A stretch of 39,256 nucleotides of DNA from Myxococcales bacterium (GTDB lineage: Bacteria; Myxococcota_A; Polyangia; Polyangiales; Polyangiaceae), in contig JAHFDY010000015.1 in assembly GCA_023248735.1 (NCBI GenBank), positions 1 to 39,256 of the forward strand, read 5' to 3'. The notes below the pieces were generated by a model, which did no database searches, was not told where the DNA came from, and saw nothing but the letters and a program-made list of their open reading frames with translations. This document shows, piece by piece, positions 8,438-19,716 of this stretch. Position 1 is the first letter of the stretch. Every line of letters begins with the position of its first letter. Position numbers and translations under genes: made by a program.

Positions 8438-11044
8438 CTAGTTCAGCGTTGGGTCCGGAGCCGAGGGGAGGCCGCCATCGGGTTCTCCGCCTCCGTCTCC
8501 GTCCGGAGCAACGTCCGCTTCAGCCAAGCGCTCAAGCGCAACGATGCGCTCGCCATCCTCAAGTGTCATGAGCTTCACGCCCTGGGCATTGCGACCGGTG
8601 GTGCGAATCTCGTCGACGCGCGTCCGGAGCGTTTGCCCTCGGTCCGTGATGAGCATTACCTCGTCGGTGGGCTTCACGAACTTGATACCGACGACTGGAC
8701 CATTGCGGTCGCTCGCGTCGATCAGAATGATGCCTTTGCCTCCACGGTTCTGAATGCGGAATTCTTCGACTTCGGTCCGTTTACCGAAGCCCTTTTCGCA
8801 GACGGCAAGAACGGCAGTGCGCGCGGGATCCGTGACCTCGAGCCCGACAACTTCGTCGCCTTCGCCGACGTCGATTGCGCGCACGCCCATCGTGGAGCGT
8901 CCCATTGGCCGCACTTGGTCCTCGGGGAACCGAATCGATTGGCCAAGCTTGGTCGCGATGATGAACTCGCGCGCACCCTCTGTGAGCGCAGCCGAGAGGA
9001 GCTCGTCGTCGTCTTCTACCTTGACGCCGATAATGCCCTTTTCACGGAAGTTCTCATATTCGATTACTTCCGTTTTCTTGATCTGGCCCTTCTTCGTAAT
9101 CGTCACTACGAACTTGCCGCTCTCAATCTTCGGAACTTCGACAATCGCCTTGATACGCTCTCCCTGCTCGATTCCTAGGAAGTTGACGATTGCGCGTCCC
9201 TTTGACGTGCGACCCCCAAGCGGTATTTGGTACACTTTCTTGACGTATACCTTGCCCTTATCGCTGAAGCAGAAAATGTAGGCGTGCGTCGACGCGATGA
9301 AGAGTTGCGTGACCCAGTCTTCTTCACGGGCCTCCATGCCGATCTTGCCGCGCCCACCGCGCTTTTGAGCCCTATATTCGCTGGGGCTCGTGCGCTTGAT
9401 GTAGCCCTCGTGCGAAATCGTAACGACCATGTCCTCTTCTCGAATGAGGTCCTCGTCGCTGATGTCGCTTTCGCTTGGAACGATCTCGGTTCTTCGCGCA
9501 TCGTTCTTGCAGTACTTCTCCCGAATTTCGTCAAGTTCCTTAACTATGACATCGAGGAGCATCGGCTCGCTCGCCAAGATGGACTGATAGAGGGAGATTT
9601 TGTTGCATAGATCGCCGTATTCGGTCGCGAGCTTTTCCTGCTCAAGGCCAGTCAAACGCGAAAGCCGCATTTCGAGAATGGCCTTCGCTTGTCGTTCCGA
9701 AAGCCGATAAGGCGTTTTGGCTTTCGTCGCTTCAATTTCGGTTTCGGGTCGACCTGCACGGCGTACGAACGCTTCGAGGCCTTCGAGCGGAAGCTGCATC
9801 AAACGCTCACGCGCGATTTCGCTGTTGTCCGACTCGCGGATCGTCTTGATGACAAGGTCGACCTGGGTCGTCGCCATGCCGAGGCCTTCGATGATCTCGC
9901 GCTGGTTTTCGGCTTGGCGCAGATCGAAGCGTGTTCGTCGCGTGACGACTTCACGTCGGTGCTCTACGAACGCGGCGAGCGTTTGCTGCAGGTTGAGTAC
10001 GGCAGGACGGCCACCCATGATCGCCAAGTTGATCACGCCGAACGACGTTTGCAGATCGGTCATGCGGTAAAGTTGGTTGACGATGACCTGCGGGATTACG
10101 TCTTTCTTGAGCTCGATGACGAGGCGAATTCCGTCGCGGTCGGACTCGTCGCGGACCTCAGAGATGCCCTCGATCTTCTTTTCGCGCATCAACTCGCCGA
10201 TGCGTGCATGCACGCGCGCCTTGTTGACCTGATACGGAATCTCGGTAACGACGATCTGTTCGCGCTCGGTCTTGCCGGAGACCTTCTCGAACTCGACGCG
10301 CGATCGCATGACGACCGATCCACGCCCGGTACGCTGCGCGGACTCGATACCCGCTCGTCCGTAAATGAGCGCACCCGTGGGGAAATCGGGGCCTGGCACG
10401 AGTGCCATCAACTCTTCGATGGCACAGTCCGGGTTGCGAATGAGGTGGACGGTAGCGTTCAGAATTTCGCTGAGATTGTGAGGCGGAACGTTGGTCGCCA
10501 TGCCGACGGCGATGCCGCCCGAACCATTCACGAGCAAGTTCGGAATGCGTGCCGGCAGCACGCTCGGTTCCTTATTGGAGTCGTCATAGGTCGAAACGAA
10601 ATCGACCGACTCCGACTCGATGTCGCTCAGCAACTCGATCGCGATGCGCGAGAGGCGAGCTTCCGTGTATCGGTACGCTGCGGCGGGATCGCCGTCGACC
10701 GATCCGAAGTTACCTTGACCGTCGACGAGGGGATAGCGCATCGAGAACGGCTGCGCGAGGCGGACCATCGCGTCGTACACGCTACTGTCACCGTGAGGGT
10801 GATACTTACCGAGCACGTCGCCGACGACCTTCGCGCTCTTGCGGTGCTGTGAATTGGGCAAGATGCCTTGCTCGTACATCGAATAGAGGATGCGTCGATG
10901 CACGGGCTTGAGTCCGTCGCGCACGTCGGGGATTGCTCGTCCGATGATGACGCTCATCGCGTAATCGAGGTAACTCGTACGCATTTCGTCTTGGATCGAA
11001 ATCGGAATTTTGTGGTGTGGAGTCGTTTGAGGGATCTCAGCCAT
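8438..11044 (-). CDS. gyrA: DNA gyrase subunit A
   Basis: GyrA is the DNA breakage-reunion subunit of gyrase, which introduces negative supercoils with GyrB. The 868-residue protein has the quinolone region [19 protein letters not shown] with Ser87 and Asp91 (equivalent to E. coli Ser83 and Asp87, the sensitive residues) and catalytic Tyr126 in AYRYTEAR. The C-terminal domain has a GyrA box, QKRGGRG, and repeated six-bladed pinwheel strands, followed by an acidic Asp/Gly/Pro tail. The box identifies it as GyrA rather than ParC. Its ATG lies 9 nt after the bamA stop. gyrB is not in the window. Confidence 0.97.
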   Translation of the reverse strand: MAEIPQTTPHHKIPISIQDEMRTSYLDYAMSVIIGRAIPDVRDGLKPVHRRILYSMYEQGILPNSQHRKSAKVVGDVLGKYHPHGDSSVYDAMVRLAQPFSMRYPLVDGQGNFGSVDGDPAAAYRYTEARLSRIAIELLSDIESESVDFVSTYDDSNKEPSVLPARIPNLLVNGSGGIAVGMATNVPPHNLSEILNATVHLIRNPDCAIEELMALVPGPDFPTGALIYGRAGIESAQRTGRGSVVMRSRVEFEKVSGKTEREQIVVTEIPYQVNKARVHARIGELMREKKIEGISEVRDESDRDGIRLVIELKKDVIPQVIVNQLYRMTDLQTSFGVINLAIMGGRPAVLNLQQTLAAFVEHRREVVTRRTRFDLRQAENQREIIEGLGMATTQVDLVIKTIRESDNSEIARERLMQLPLEGLEAFVRRAGRPETEIEATKAKTPYRLSERQAKAILEMRLSRLTGLEQEKLATEYGDLCNKISLYQSILASEPMLLDVIVKELDEIREKYCKNDARRTEIVPSESDISDEDLIREEDMVVTISHEGYIKRTSPSEYRAQKRGGRGKIGMEAREEDWVTQLFIASTHAYIFCFSDKGKVYVKKVYQIPLGGRTSKGRAIVNFLGIEQGERIKAIVEVPKIESGKFVVTITKKGQIKKTEVIEYENFREKGIIGVKVEDDDELLSAALTEGAREFIIATKLGQSIRFPEDQVRPMGRSTMGVRAIDVGEGDEVVGLEVTDPARTAVLAVCEKGFGKRTEVEEFRIQNRGGKGIILIDASDRNGPVVGIKFVKPTDEVMLITDRGQTLRTRVDEIRTTGRNAQGVKLMTLEDGERIVALERLAEADVAPDGDGGGEPDGGLPSAPDPTLN

Positions 11045-11053
11045 GATTCACAC

Positions 11054-13675
11054 TCAGAATGAATTGCCGATGGTAAATTCGAAGACGCTCTTTTCTTCGT
11101 AAGACAATGGCATCAGAGGGATGCCTAACTCGAAGCGCAGCGGACCCAGCGGCGAGAACCAGCGTACGCCGAAGCCTGCACTCGTGCGGAGGAAGAAGAG
11201 GCTGCTGCCGTCGAAGCACGGGCTTACGACGCGCGCGAACTGCGGCGCTGGCGCGGTCTTGCAGAAGCGTGACTCAAGGTTCCACGCATTACCAACATCG
11301 AAAAACGCGACACCTCGAATGCCAACTTTATCGAGAATAGGGAATTCAAATTCAATATTGGTATAGGCCTGAAGGTTGCCACCAATGACAAATCCGTTCG
11401 GAATCGGACTTGAGTTCGGATCGAGTGAAGACGTCACTGGCAGGCGCGGGCCGATCGAACGTAACCGATAGCCGCGCATGTCGAAGATGCCGCCGAGGAA
11501 GAAACGCGCGTAAATCGGCAACGTGACATCGTTCGGGCTCGTGACGACGCCGAAGTCGTTGCGCATTTTGAGCACGAAACCGCTACCCGGCTGCCCTGAG
11601 TTTCCTCCGAGAGGGACATAAAACTGGGTCGTCAAGCGATGGCGAATGAACTCGAGCTCGCTCGCAAAGATGCTGCTCGCAAATTCGCTCGACGCCTGCA
11701 AAAACATGCCTGACGTCGGGAAAATGCGGTTGTCACGAGAGTCGTATGTAATCGTCGGTCGCACCGAGATCGTGCGGCCGGACGTGTAGAGGTTGGCGAG
11801 TGGCGCCCGCGGCTGCAGATTCGCCGCGCTCGTCGCACCGAAGAACGTCCCTTGCGCCGCATTGTCAACGGAATCGTGCTGCGCGGTGAGCGTCACCCCG
11901 AGGCGCAAACTCGGCTGAACGATCGCGTATCCAAACGTGATCGAGGCGCCTCGCGTCAATCGTGCGAAGTCGTTGAAGATGAAATACTGATTGAAGAGCT
12001 CGGTCGAAAATGACCAGTCGGAATCGAGAAAATAGGGCTCATAGATGCGCAGCGAAATGAGCTGACGCAAACCCGATATTGACGCCTGCAGCGAAAGTGC
12101 CTGACCATTTCCAAATAGGTTTTGCTGATTGACAGTCGCCGTTGCGATGAATGTCTCGATGGATGAGAAGCCGGCGCCGACGTTAAACTGGCCAGTTGAG
12201 CGCTCGTTGACGTCGAAGGTGACGACGATCTTCGTTGGATCTGACCCTTGCGCTGTCGATACGTCGACCCGATCGAAGAAGCCGAGTGCGAGGGTGCGTC
12301 GGCGCGAGTCCTCTAGGGCAGTCTCGCTAAAGAGCTTACCCTCGGCGATCTCGAACTCGCGTCTCAGGACCTTGTCGCGCGTCTTAACATTGCCCTTGAT
12401 CTCGATGCGCTCGATCGTGACTAGCGGACCGCGTCGAATGCGCACTTGAACATCAACTGCGTTGGTCTTTCGATCGATTTCAACGCGTGGTTCGGCCTCG
12501 ACGTTCGCGTAGCCTGCATCACGGTACTTCGTCTTTACTGCCTGTAAATCCTTCTGAATGGCCGACCGATTGACCCAGTCGCCCGGCTGCGCGGAGATCA
12601 ATTGTCGGAGCGAGCGGCGTCCACCGAGGGGATCGACTTCCTTGCCGTCCTCGTCGACTTCCGTGACGAGCAACTGACGGATTTTGTACCGAGGCCCTTC
12701 GTTGAGCACGAGCATGATGTCGAGACCTTCACGGTCTGGTGTCAGCATCACGCGCGGCGTTGAGAATCGAACGTCGAGGTAGCCGCGATCGTAGTACAGC
12801 GCGCTCATAAGAAGGATGTCGCGCTCGAGGAGACTCTGCTTATAGGAACCGAACGAGAAGAACGAGCCCTGGCCCGTTTCCATCACGTCGCGAAGGTCGG
12901 CTTCGGGGATGTGATCGTTGCCGATGATCGTAATCCGCTGAACGGTGACCTGATTACCCTCCGTAATCTTGAAAGTAACACCTACTTCGTTATCGCGATA
13001 TTCAACGATACTGAAATCAACATTGGCAAGAAAGTACCCCTTTTCTCGATACGCTTCCTTGATGCGATCACTGCTTCTTCGCAACGCGGCGTGATTGAGA
13101 GCGGTGTTGGTCTTGATCTCGACTGTCTCGTTTAGCGCGGACTCGTCAAGCTCGTCATTTCCCGTGTACGCGATTTCACGAATATTCGGCCGCTCGTGGA
13201 GGATGAATCGAAGGATGACACCCGTATCGCTGCGGGTGAGATCGACCTTGATGTCACTGAAGAACTTGGATTCCCAAAGTGCGCGGACGTCGCTCGCGAG
13301 GGCTTCGGTGGAAAAGATGTCCTTCAATTTGACGTGGAGGTAACCGCGGACTTCAGCTTCCGGCAGACGTCCGCCACCGTTCTTGATCTCGATCCGGACG
13401 ATCGGCAGACCCTCGGCTTTTTCGGCTTCATTGGGAGACAGCCGCGGAATCGGTGCCTCTTCAGCCATCGTGGCGGCCGCGGGCGCATCTGACGTGCTGG
13501 CGTCGGAAATTGCGGCTTCAGAGGCGTTTGCGCCGTCCGCTTGGGGGGCTGCGTCGGGCGGACCACCGTCCGTCGCCGCGAGCGCTTCCGCGCCGAAAGC
13601 GAGCGCAATTGCCCAAAAAGCCCAGCAGATCACGATGAAGCGCGCCAGCAAGAGCCAAGGGCGAACGACGAGCAT
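11054..13675 (-). CDS. bamA: outer-membrane protein assembly factor BamA
   Basis: BamA is the Omp85-family barrel that inserts outer-membrane proteins. From ATG 13675 the protein has 873 residues. It has a long signal peptide (ending GAEALA), an Ala/Asp/Glu-rich linker of about 60 residues, five POTRA domains, and a C-terminal barrel with the loop-6 motif MRGY (in [10 protein letters not shown]) and a terminal Phe (ending FTIGNSF), the usual barrel signal. POTRA signatures include [33 protein letters not shown] and [18 protein letters not shown] longer frame to 13759 is possible, but its extra residues lack signal character. The gyrA start is 9 nt downstream, an unusual pairing. Confidence 0.94.
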   Translation of the reverse strand: MLVVRPWLLLARFIVICWAFWAIALAFGAEALAATDGGPPDAAPQADGANASEAAISDASTSDAPAAATMAEEAPIPRLSPNEAEKAEGLPIVRIEIKNGGGRLPEAEVRGYLHVKLKDIFSTEALASDVRALWESKFFSDIKVDLTRSDTGVILRFILHERPNIREIAYTGNDELDESALNETVEIKTNTALNHAALRRSSDRIKEAYREKGYFLANVDFSIVEYRDNEVGVTFKITEGNQVTVQRITIIGNDHIPEADLRDVMETGQGSFFSFGSYKQSLLERDILLMSALYYDRGYLDVRFSTPRVMLTPDREGLDIMLVLNEGPRYKIRQLLVTEVDEDGKEVDPLGGRRSLRQLISAQPGDWVNRSAIQKDLQAVKTKYRDAGYANVEAEPRVEIDRKTNAVDVQVRIRRGPLVTIERIEIKGNVKTRDKVLRREFEIAEGKLFSETALEDSRRRTLALGFFDRVDVSTAQGSDPTKIVVTFDVNERSTGQFNVGAGFSSIETFIATATVNQQNLFGNGQALSLQASISGLRQLISLRIYEPYFLDSDWSFSTELFNQYFIFNDFARLTRGASITFGYAIVQPSLRLGVTLTAQHDSVDNAAQGTFFGATSAANLQPRAPLANLYTSGRTISVRPTITYDSRDNRIFPTSGMFLQASSEFASSIFASELEFIRHRLTTQFYVPLGGNSGQPGSGFVLKMRNDFGVVTSPNDVTLPIYARFFLGGIFDMRGYRLRSIGPRLPVTSSLDPNSSPIPNGFVIGGNLQAYTNIEFEFPILDKVGIRGVAFFDVGNAWNLESRFCKTAPAPQFARVVSPCFDGSSLFFLRTSAGFGVRWFSPLGPLRFELGIPLMPLSYEEKSVFEFTIGNSF

Positions 13676-13717
13676 CAAGTTGATGGCTCCAAGCGGCGCG
13701 AGATCAAGGTCGGCAAG

Positions 13718-13747
13718 CTCGTACCGCACACGAAGGCTCAGGGTCAA
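13718..13747 (-). promoter_or_regulatory. candidate promoter for bamA-gyrA
   Basis: On the minus strand, TTGACC (13747-13742) and TACGAG (13723-13718) are 18 nt apart, and the -10 ends 42 nt before the bamA ATG. The -35 is good and the -10 is weak. It lies in the 205-nt divergent region shared with parC. Confidence 0.3.
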
Positions 13748-13783
13748 CCAGGTCTGCACACATGACCAGCCGCGAAGTTCGTC

Positions 13784-13813
13784 TTGCGAGTGCGATGGCT
13801 CGCCTGATACATC
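13784..13813 (+). promoter_or_regulatory. candidate promoter for parC-parE
   Basis: TTGCGA (13784-13789) and TACATC (13808-13813) are 18 nt apart, 67 nt before the parC ATG. The -10 hexamer is identical to that proposed for rpsP. The position in the divergent gap is suitable, but this is a pattern match only. Confidence 0.3.
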
Positions 13814-13880
13814 GAAAAGCCGCCTGAACAGAAGGTCAGGAATCTCTCTTGTGAAGCGAAGGACCCCCCCTCAGACAAAG

Positions 13881-16262
13881 ATGAGTTCAACCCAAAGTTC
13901 GAAAGCAAGCACTCGTGGGGGTGGTCGAAAGCGTGGAGGCGGCGACGGCGACGCGGGAGGGCCACCGCGGCCGATCGACGACAGCACGCTCGCCGAAGAA
14001 GCGCAGCGCCGATACCTGCATTACGCGCTGAGCGTCATCACGTCGCGCGCGCTTCCGGACGTGCGCGATGGCCTGAAGCCGGTGCAGCGCCGGATTCTGT
14101 ACGCGATGCGCGAGCTTGGCCTTCGGCCCGACGCGAAGTATCGAAAGTGTGCACTCATCGTCGGTGAGGTGCTCGGTAAGTATCACCCGCACGGAGATGT
14201 GAGCGTCTACGACGCGCTTGTGAGGCTCGCCCAAGACTTCTCGATGAGCGTCAAGTTGGTTGACGGTCGAGGCAACTTTGGTTCTGCGGACGGCGACGCC
14301 GCGGCGGCCTATCGATACACCGAAGCCAAGCTGCAATTCGCGACGCTCGAGCTGCTCGACGAGCTCGACAAGGGCACCGTTCTGTTTCGTTCGAACTTCG
14401 ACAACACGAAGCAAGAGCCTACGATTCTTCCGGCGCGTTTTCCGAACCTGCTGGTCAACGGTTCGTACGGTATTGCGGTCGGCATGGCGACGAGCATTCC
14501 GCCTCACAATCTCGCCGAGGTGATCGACGCGAGTATTGCCCTCATCGATGACCCCGACCTTACCGTCAAGAGTCTTACCAAGTTCATCAAGGGGCCTGAC
14601 TTTCCCACAGGCGGGCAACTGCTTTCGTCGCGCACAGAGCTACAAGAGGTCTACGCGCAGGGGCATGGCTCGCTTAAGCTTCGTGGCGAATGGAAAATTG
14701 AGGACACCGACAAACGTGGTCCCCAGATCGTCATCGAATCGATTCCCTACGCTGTTGAGCGTCGCGCGGTGGTTGAGAAGATTGCCGAGGTCATCATCTC
14801 GAAGAAGTTGCCGCTGTTGCTCGATGTTCGCGACGAGAGCACCGACATCACCCGCGTCGTACTCGAGATCAAGAAGGAGGCCGACCCACAACTGGTGATG
14901 GCCTACCTCTACAAACACACGCCGCTCGCGACGAGTGTGCAGGTCAACCTCACGTGTTTGATCCCCACGGACAATCCGCTCGTGCCAACGCCGGAACGTC
15001 TCGACCTGCGCGGCATGCTCGCGCACTTTCTAAAATTCCGTTTCGACGTTGTTACGAAGCGCACTGCGTTTGATCTCGAACAGCTCCGCAGGCGCATCCA
15101 CGTACTCGAGGGCTTTGCGATCGTCTTCGACGCGCTGGACGAGACGATTCGCATCATTCGCAAATCTCAGGGCAAAAAGGACGCCGCTGAGAAGCTGGTC
15201 GTGCGTTTCAAGATCGACGCGGAACAGGTCGATGCGATCCTCGAATTGCGCCTTTACAGATTGGCGCAACTCGAGATCAATTTGATCCGCGAAGAGCTTG
15301 CCGAGAAGGGCAAAGATGCGTCGCGCCTCGCGACCTTGCTCAAGAGCGTCAATGCGCGGTGGAAGCTCATTCGCACCGAACTCGAAGATATCAAAGTGCG
15401 GTTCGCGCAGAAACGCCGCACGAAGATCGGTGGGGTTGCCGACGAGCCTGAGTACGCCGCAGAGGCATTCATTGTCGACGAAGACGCGACGGTGATTCTC
15501 ACGCAGCAGGGTTGGCTCAAGCGCCAACGCGAGGTGAAGGACCTCTCGACCGTCCGCGTTCGCGAAGGCGATCAAGTCATCGGCCTTGGCTTCGGCAGCA
15601 CGAAGGCGAGCCTCGCGTTCTTTTCCAACTTGGGCGCTTGCTACGTGTGCCGCATCGTGGATGTTCCAGCGACATCCGGATACGGAGACCCAATCCAGAA
15701 GCTGTTCAAGATGGCCGACGGCGAGCGCATCGTTGCCATGATGAGCTTCGACCCACGCGTTCTTGAGGTGCCAGAGGCGGGCGAAGACGGTGAGCCTGAA
15801 CCTCCCTTTGCGATTGTCGTCACGAGGACGGGGCAGATGTTGCGATTCTCGCTACGAGGTCATCGCGAGCCTTCGACGCGTGCGGGTCGCAAATACGCGC
15901 GTTTGAGCGAGGGCGACGAAGTGGTTTTCGTGGCTCTCACTCAGAAGAAACAACACATCGCATGCGCGACGCGCAATGGGTTGGGTCTCGCGACCGACGT
16001 GGAAGAATCGCCGCTCCTGTCTGGGGCGGGGAAGGGCATCATGCTCGTCAAGCTTCATGACGATGATGCCGTGGTGGGCGCGGTCCTCCTTCAAAAGTCT
16101 CGCGACGAATTGGTGATCGAAACCGACAAGGGCAAGCGCATGAGCGTCAGCCTTGCGTTTGTTGCCGGCGCGCGCGCATCTCGCGGTGAGGCGATTGTGA
16201 AGCGTTCGCAGATTGTCCGAGTAGTTCCGCCGGAACTCACGTTGCCAGAGGTGCTTTCATGA
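13881..16262 (+). CDS. parC: DNA topoisomerase IV subunit A (ParC)
   Basis: This 793-residue second GyrA-family protein lacks a GyrA box and is directly coupled to a ParE, so it is assigned as ParC, the decatenating subunit. After a basic, low-complexity N-terminus (about residues 1-35), the winged-helix region reads [19 protein letters not shown] with catalytic Tyr146 in AYRYTEAK. Residue 107, equivalent to the quinolone-contact Ser80 of E. coli ParC, is Val; the Glu84 equivalent is Asp111. The C-terminal domain is a reduced pinwheel. ATG 13881 is preferred because upstream codons overlap bamA antisense. Its TGA overlaps the parE ATG by 4 nt. Confidence 0.92.
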   Translation: MSSTQSSKASTRGGGRKRGGGDGDAGGPPRPIDDSTLAEEAQRRYLHYALSVITSRALPDVRDGLKPVQRRILYAMRELGLRPDAKYRKCALIVGEVLGKYHPHGDVSVYDALVRLAQDFSMSVKLVDGRGNFGSADGDAAAAYRYTEAKLQFATLELLDELDKGTVLFRSNFDNTKQEPTILPARFPNLLVNGSYGIAVGMATSIPPHNLAEVIDASIALIDDPDLTVKSLTKFIKGPDFPTGGQLLSSRTELQEVYAQGHGSLKLRGEWKIEDTDKRGPQIVIESIPYAVERRAVVEKIAEVIISKKLPLLLDVRDESTDITRVVLEIKKEADPQLVMAYLYKHTPLATSVQVNLTCLIPTDNPLVPTPERLDLRGMLAHFLKFRFDVVTKRTAFDLEQLRRRIHVLEGFAIVFDALDETIRIIRKSQGKKDAAEKLVVRFKIDAEQVDAILELRLYRLAQLEINLIREELAEKGKDASRLATLLKSVNARWKLIRTELEDIKVRFAQKRRTKIGGVADEPEYAAEAFIVDEDATVILTQQGWLKRQREVKDLSTVRVREGDQVIGLGFGSTKASLAFFSNLGACYVCRIVDVPATSGYGDPIQKLFKMADGERIVAMMSFDPRVLEVPEAGEDGEPEPPFAIVVTRTGQMLRFSLRGHREPSTRAGRKYARLSEGDEVVFVALTQKKQHIACATRNGLGLATDVEESPLLSGAGKGIMLVKLHDDDAVVGAVLLQKSRDELVIETDKGKRMSVSLAFVAGARASRGEAIVKRSQIVRVVPPELTLPEVLS

Positions 16263-18175
16263 GCGAGCCGAGCTACACCGCCAAAGACATCGAGGTCCTT
16301 GAGGGGCTTGAGCCGGTACGCAAGCGGCCCGCCATGTACATCGGCGGGACCGACGCGCGAGGGTTTCATCATTTGCTTTGGGAGATCGTCGACAACTCGG
16401 TGGACGAAGCGATCAACGGCCACGCAAAGCGAATCGAAGTGACGCTCGACTCCGACAAGAAGGGCGCAACCGTCGGCGATGATGGCCGCGGCATTCCGGT
16501 CGATATCCACCCAAAGTACAAGCGTTCGGCGCTCGAACTTATCTTGTGTACTCTGCACGCAGGCGGAAAGTTCGGCGGGAAGAACTATCAAGTGTCCGGC
16601 GGTTTGCACGGCGTCGGTTCATCGGTCGTGAATGCGCTTTCCGAACACCTCACCGCGACCGTTCGCCGAGGTGGTCAAGAATATAGACAATCGTACGTGC
16701 GCGGCAACGCAGCCGGCAAGCTCATCAAAGTGGGACCTGCTCGTGCGCACGGCACCGCGATTCACTTTCGTCCCGACGTTCAGATCTTCGGAGCGGCGCA
16801 GAGTTTCAACGCCCAGACGATTCTCGAACGGCTCGAGGCAAAGTCCTACTTGCACAAAGGTCTCAAGATTTCGTTTCGCGACTCGCCAACGTCCGGGTGG
16901 GTGCATCTCGAGCATCCTGGCGGGATTGTCGAATACTTGCAGAAGATAGTGAGCGAACGAGGCAAACCCGCCGTGCACGCCCAGTCGTTCACGCTTGAGC
17001 GCGAAGAGCCGATACGCATGGAGCTTGCGCTCCAATGGACGGAAGCGCCCGACGAACTGGTGAAGAGCTACGCGAACGGGATTCCAACGCCATCGGGGGG
17101 AACGCACGAGGCTGGTCTCAAACAGGCGGTTGCCAAAGCTGTGCGCAACTACATGACGACGCACGAGCTGACGCCGAAAGGCGTAGCGCTTACGGCCGAA
17201 GACATTCGCGAAGGCATGTGCGCGGTGCTTAGCGCGTATGTCGCGGAGCCCCAATTTCAGGGACAAACGAAGGACCGACTGAACAATCCCGAAGTGCATA
17301 GTCACGTTGAAACCGCCGTTCGCACGGCCCTGGAGCAATGGCTTCACGATAACAAGCGGACCTCCGAAGGGATCATCGCGCGCATCGTTCTTTCAGCGCG
17401 CGCGCGTGAAGCGAGCCGCGCTGCGATTAGCGAGGTCAAGCGCAAAGGTGCGGTGAGTCATCGACTCAACCTGCCCGGCAAGCTCGCAGACTGTTCAAGT
17501 ACCGATCCGGTGACGAGCGAGCTCTTTCTGGTCGAGGGCGATAGCGCCGGAGGCAATGCGAAGCAGGGGCGCGATCGGCGCACGCAGGCGATCTTGCCGC
17601 TTCGAGGCAAAGTGCTCAACGCAGAGCGCGCGAACACGCAAGCGATCAGCGGGAACAAGGAGCTACAAGACATCGTGTCGGCCCTTGGTTGCGGCGTCGG
17701 TAGCGATTTCGATCTTTCGAAGTTACGATATGGCCGTGTCTTCCTGCTGATGGACGCAGACAGCGACGGCTACCACATTTCGACGTTGCTGCTGACGTTC
17801 TTCTATCGCCACTTGCCAGGGCTCATCCGCAACGGCCACATCTACTTAGCAATGCCTCCGCTGTTTCGAATCGACGCTGGCAAGGAAACCCATTGGGCAC
17901 TCGACGACATCGAAAAAGAAAAAGTGCTTGCCGCGCTTCCAAAGAATGTTCGTCCCGAGGTTAGTCGCTTCAAAGGTCTTGGCGAGATGAGTGCGGAAGA
18001 GCTCAAGAGTACGACGCTCGATCCGCGCAAACGACGTGCGCTTCGCGTGACGATTGGCGAAGAGCTCGAAACCGATCGGATCGTGAACGAATTGATGGGC
18101 AAGGATCCGTCGCCGCGGTTTCGCTTCATCATGGATCGTGCCGGACGCGCCCAGGCCGAGGATCTTGACGTGTAG
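16259..18175 (+). CDS. parE: DNA topoisomerase IV subunit B (ParE)
   Basis: ParE is the ATPase subunit of topoisomerase IV. The 638-residue protein has the GHKL ATP site ([11 protein letters not shown] with Glu42, Asn46 and Asp49; [24 protein letters not shown]), the transducer domain, and the TOPRIM metal residues Glu426 (EGDSAGG) and Asp499/501/503 (DADSDGYH). DADSDG is the ParE form; GyrB usually has DADVDG. The length also fits ParE without the E. coli GyrB insertion. It overlaps parC by 4 nt (ATGA). The partner assignment rests on this coupling. Confidence 0.94.
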   Translation: MSEPSYTAKDIEVLEGLEPVRKRPAMYIGGTDARGFHHLLWEIVDNSVDEAINGHAKRIEVTLDSDKKGATVGDDGRGIPVDIHPKYKRSALELILCTLHAGGKFGGKNYQVSGGLHGVGSSVVNALSEHLTATVRRGGQEYRQSYVRGNAAGKLIKVGPARAHGTAIHFRPDVQIFGAAQSFNAQTILERLEAKSYLHKGLKISFRDSPTSGWVHLEHPGGIVEYLQKIVSERGKPAVHAQSFTLEREEPIRMELALQWTEAPDELVKSYANGIPTPSGGTHEAGLKQAVAKAVRNYMTTHELTPKGVALTAEDIREGMCAVLSAYVAEPQFQGQTKDRLNNPEVHSHVETAVRTALEQWLHDNKRTSEGIIARIVLSARAREASRAAISEVKRKGAVSHRLNLPGKLADCSSTDPVTSELFLVEGDSAGGNAKQGRDRRTQAILPLRGKVLNAERANTQAISGNKELQDIVSALGCGVGSDFDLSKLRYGRVFLLMDADSDGYHISTLLLTFFYRHLPGLIRNGHIYLAMPPLFRIDAGKETHWALDDIEKEKVLAALPKNVRPEVSRFKGLGEMSAEELKSTTLDPRKRRALRVTIGEELETDRIVNELMGKDPSPRFRFIMDRAGRAQAEDLDV

Positions 18176-18273
18176 GGCGTTCAGCGGTCACGTGCGACCC
18201 AGCCGTCTCAACCACCTTGCAGTTTTCCGCTCGAGCTTTACGTTGGGCGCTCACTGTGCGAAAGCCATACACG

Positions 18274-19425
18274 ATGAAATTAAGGGTGGGCGGTGCTGCG
18301 GTTTGCTTCCTGGTCGCCTGTTCGGCGACGACGACTCGGGAAGGGTTTTCAAACCTGCCGGCTGAGGCGGGTGGGGCGGTGGAGACCCCTGAGGCGGGCC
18401 CGATCCTCACCGGCAATGGGGATGGTGGTGATGGTGTTTGCGTGCCTTCCAAAGGTAACTTCGACGTTCCGGGCAACAATTGCGACGACGACGGCGACGG
18501 TCAGATAGACAACGCGGTCGTCTGCGACAATTCACTCGCCATCGACGGGAACGCGGAAGCCTTTGCGAAGTCCATCGGCATCTGCCGCTCTGCCAATGAC
18601 GGTGGATGGGGCCTGATTTCGGCGACGTTCCTTGCGGGCTACGTGGGCGGCGGCAAGGTGAATGACGGTCAACACGGAATCCTGTCGAAATTTGGGAGCG
18701 TGCTCAAGCCGCGTGAGGGCGACCGATTGGGCGTTCTCAGTTCCGGTTGGGCACGAGAGTACGACAACGAGAACGGCACCTACGACCCGTACGCATGCTT
18801 CCGCAATGGCGAGACGATGGGTGATTACGTCGGAGGGTCTGTCCCGGCCGGATACCCGAAGTCGATCCCGGGCTGCGATTCCGATGCCGACGTCTATGAC
18901 TCGATCGTTGTGCGCTTGAAAGTGCGCGTACCCGCAAACGCGAAGGGTCTCTCTTTCAATTTCAACTTCCTGTCGGGCGAATGGCCAGAGTACGTCTGCA
19001 CGAACTACAACGATGGCTTCCTCGCGATGCTCACGTCGAAGGCGTTCAACAATGGTGTGCCCGAGAACGTCTCGTTCGATCCGCAACAGCGACCCGTTAG
19101 TGTAAACAACGGCTTCTTTGATCGCTGCCAAGGCGGCACTGCGACGTGCGGCCGCTCAACGTGCGCGGGGGGTGACGGTGAGCTTTGGGGCACGGGCTTC
19201 TATTGCCCGGGCGTCCACTGCTACACGGGCAACACGAAAGAAGACACGGGCGGCGGTGCAACTGGCTGGCTCGAGACGCAGGCGCCTGTTGAGCCGGCCG
19301 AAGAAATGACTCTCGATTTCATGATCTGGGACACGGGCGATTCGTCGTTCGACTCGAGCGTACTGCTCGACAATTTTCAGTGGGTCCCAGGCGAAGTGAA
19401 GACGTTCACCGACAGACCACATTAG
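18274..19425 (+). CDS. secreted lipoprotein with choice-of-anchor L-like domain
   Basis: The 383-residue protein begins with a lipoprotein signal (GGAAVCFLVAC, Cys at about residue 16), which supports ATG 18274 over an upstream alternative at 18217. A Gly/Glu-rich linker leads to a calcium-binding-like repeat, NNCDDDGDGQIDN, common in myxobacterial surface proteins. The rest resembles the choice-of-anchor L group: GLSFNFNFLSGEWPEYVC, then LDFMIWDTGDSSFDSSVLLD near the C-terminus. There are many Cys, in line with an extracytoplasmic, disulfide-bonded protein. Function is unknown, probably cell-surface adhesion or structure. It follows parE by 98 nt in the same direction but probably has its own promoter. 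Confidence 0.75.
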   Translation: MKLRVGGAAVCFLVACSATTTREGFSNLPAEAGGAVETPEAGPILTGNGDGGDGVCVPSKGNFDVPGNNCDDDGDGQIDNAVVCDNSLAIDGNAEAFAKSIGICRSANDGGWGLISATFLAGYVGGGKVNDGQHGILSKFGSVLKPREGDRLGVLSSGWAREYDNENGTYDPYACFRNGETMGDYVGGSVPAGYPKSIPGCDSDADVYDSIVVRLKVRVPANAKGLSFNFNFLSGEWPEYVCTNYNDGFLAMLTSKAFNNGVPENVSFDPQQRPVSVNNGFFDRCQGGTATCGRSTCAGGDGELWGTGFYCPGVHCYTGNTKEDTGGGATGWLETQAPVEPAEEMTLDFMIWDTGDSSFDSSVLLDNFQWVPGEVKTFTDRPH

Positions 19426-19442
19426 TTTGTGTCGGGGCGCGC

Positions 19443-19694
19443 GTGACGCGGTGGAAGGTGCCGGACGTTACCACCCAGTTATCGCTTCGCTGGTGCAGCG
19501 TGCGCGTGGAGCAGGTGACGCGGTGGAAGTGCCGGACGTTGCCACCCAGTTATCGCTTCGCTGGTGCAGCGTGCGCGAGGTGCAGCGTGCGCGAGGTGCA
19601 GCGTGCGCGAGGTGCAGCGTGCGCGAGGTGCAGCGTGCGCGAGGTGCAGCGTGCGCGAGGTGCACGTGACGCGACCACCCAGTATCGCTTCGCT
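19443..19694. repeat. 72-bp direct repeat, two full copies and one shortened
   Basis: Copies start at 19443 and 19515 (period 72 bp) with the core GTGACGCGGTGGAAG, then CCGGACGTT, a one-base variation, CCACCCAGTTATCGCTTCGC and TGGTGCAGCGTGCGCG. Copy one carries an extra G. A third copy at 19666-19694 lacks the middle GTGGAAGTGCCGGACGTT part. The block fills most of the 306-nt gap between the convergent lipoprotein and nucleotidyltransferase genes. I see no plausible gene in it. Confidence 0.85.
19571..19664. repeat. 16-bp tandem repeat, about six units
   Basis: The unit GTGCGCGAGGTGCAGC repeats from 19571 in five perfect copies and a sixth of 14 nt. It sits between the second full copy and the shortened third copy of the 72-bp repeat, and looks like an expansion of the 3' end of that unit. 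Because 16 is not a multiple of three, all frames give the same low-complexity peptide phases. Copy number could vary between strains. Confidence 0.92.
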
Positions 19695-19716
19695 GGTGGC
19701 ATCCTGAGCGAAGCGA
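19685..19716. terminator. 10-bp hairpin between convergent genes
   Basis: TCGCTTCGCT (19685-19694) and AGCGAAGCGA (19707-19716) are perfect inverted repeats with a 12-nt loop, 15 nt before the stop of the nucleotidyltransferase gene. There is no T-run. It may act as a bidirectional transcription end. Its right arm is part of a short motif, CATCCTGAGCGAAGCGAAGG, that I recall as a widespread intergenic repeat. Confidence 0.5.

Noticed and set aside
8417-9178. Plus-strand open frame of 253 codons
   Set aside because: It lies antisense to the gyrA 3' end and has no recognisable motif or start signal.
9689-10852. Long plus-strand open frame of 387 codons across gyrA
   Set aside because: It is the antisense of a certain gyrA gene; its product is Asp/Arg/Val-rich with no domain, as expected from GC-rich codon bias.
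13383-13880. N-terminal extension of parC
   Set aside because: It would run antisense through the bamA signal and linker; residues are Ser/Ala/Arg-rich and not ParC-like. ATG 13881 gives the family-like length.
19571-19664. CRISPR-like array
   Set aside because: The units are 16 bp and directly adjacent with no spacers; it is a simple tandem repeat.
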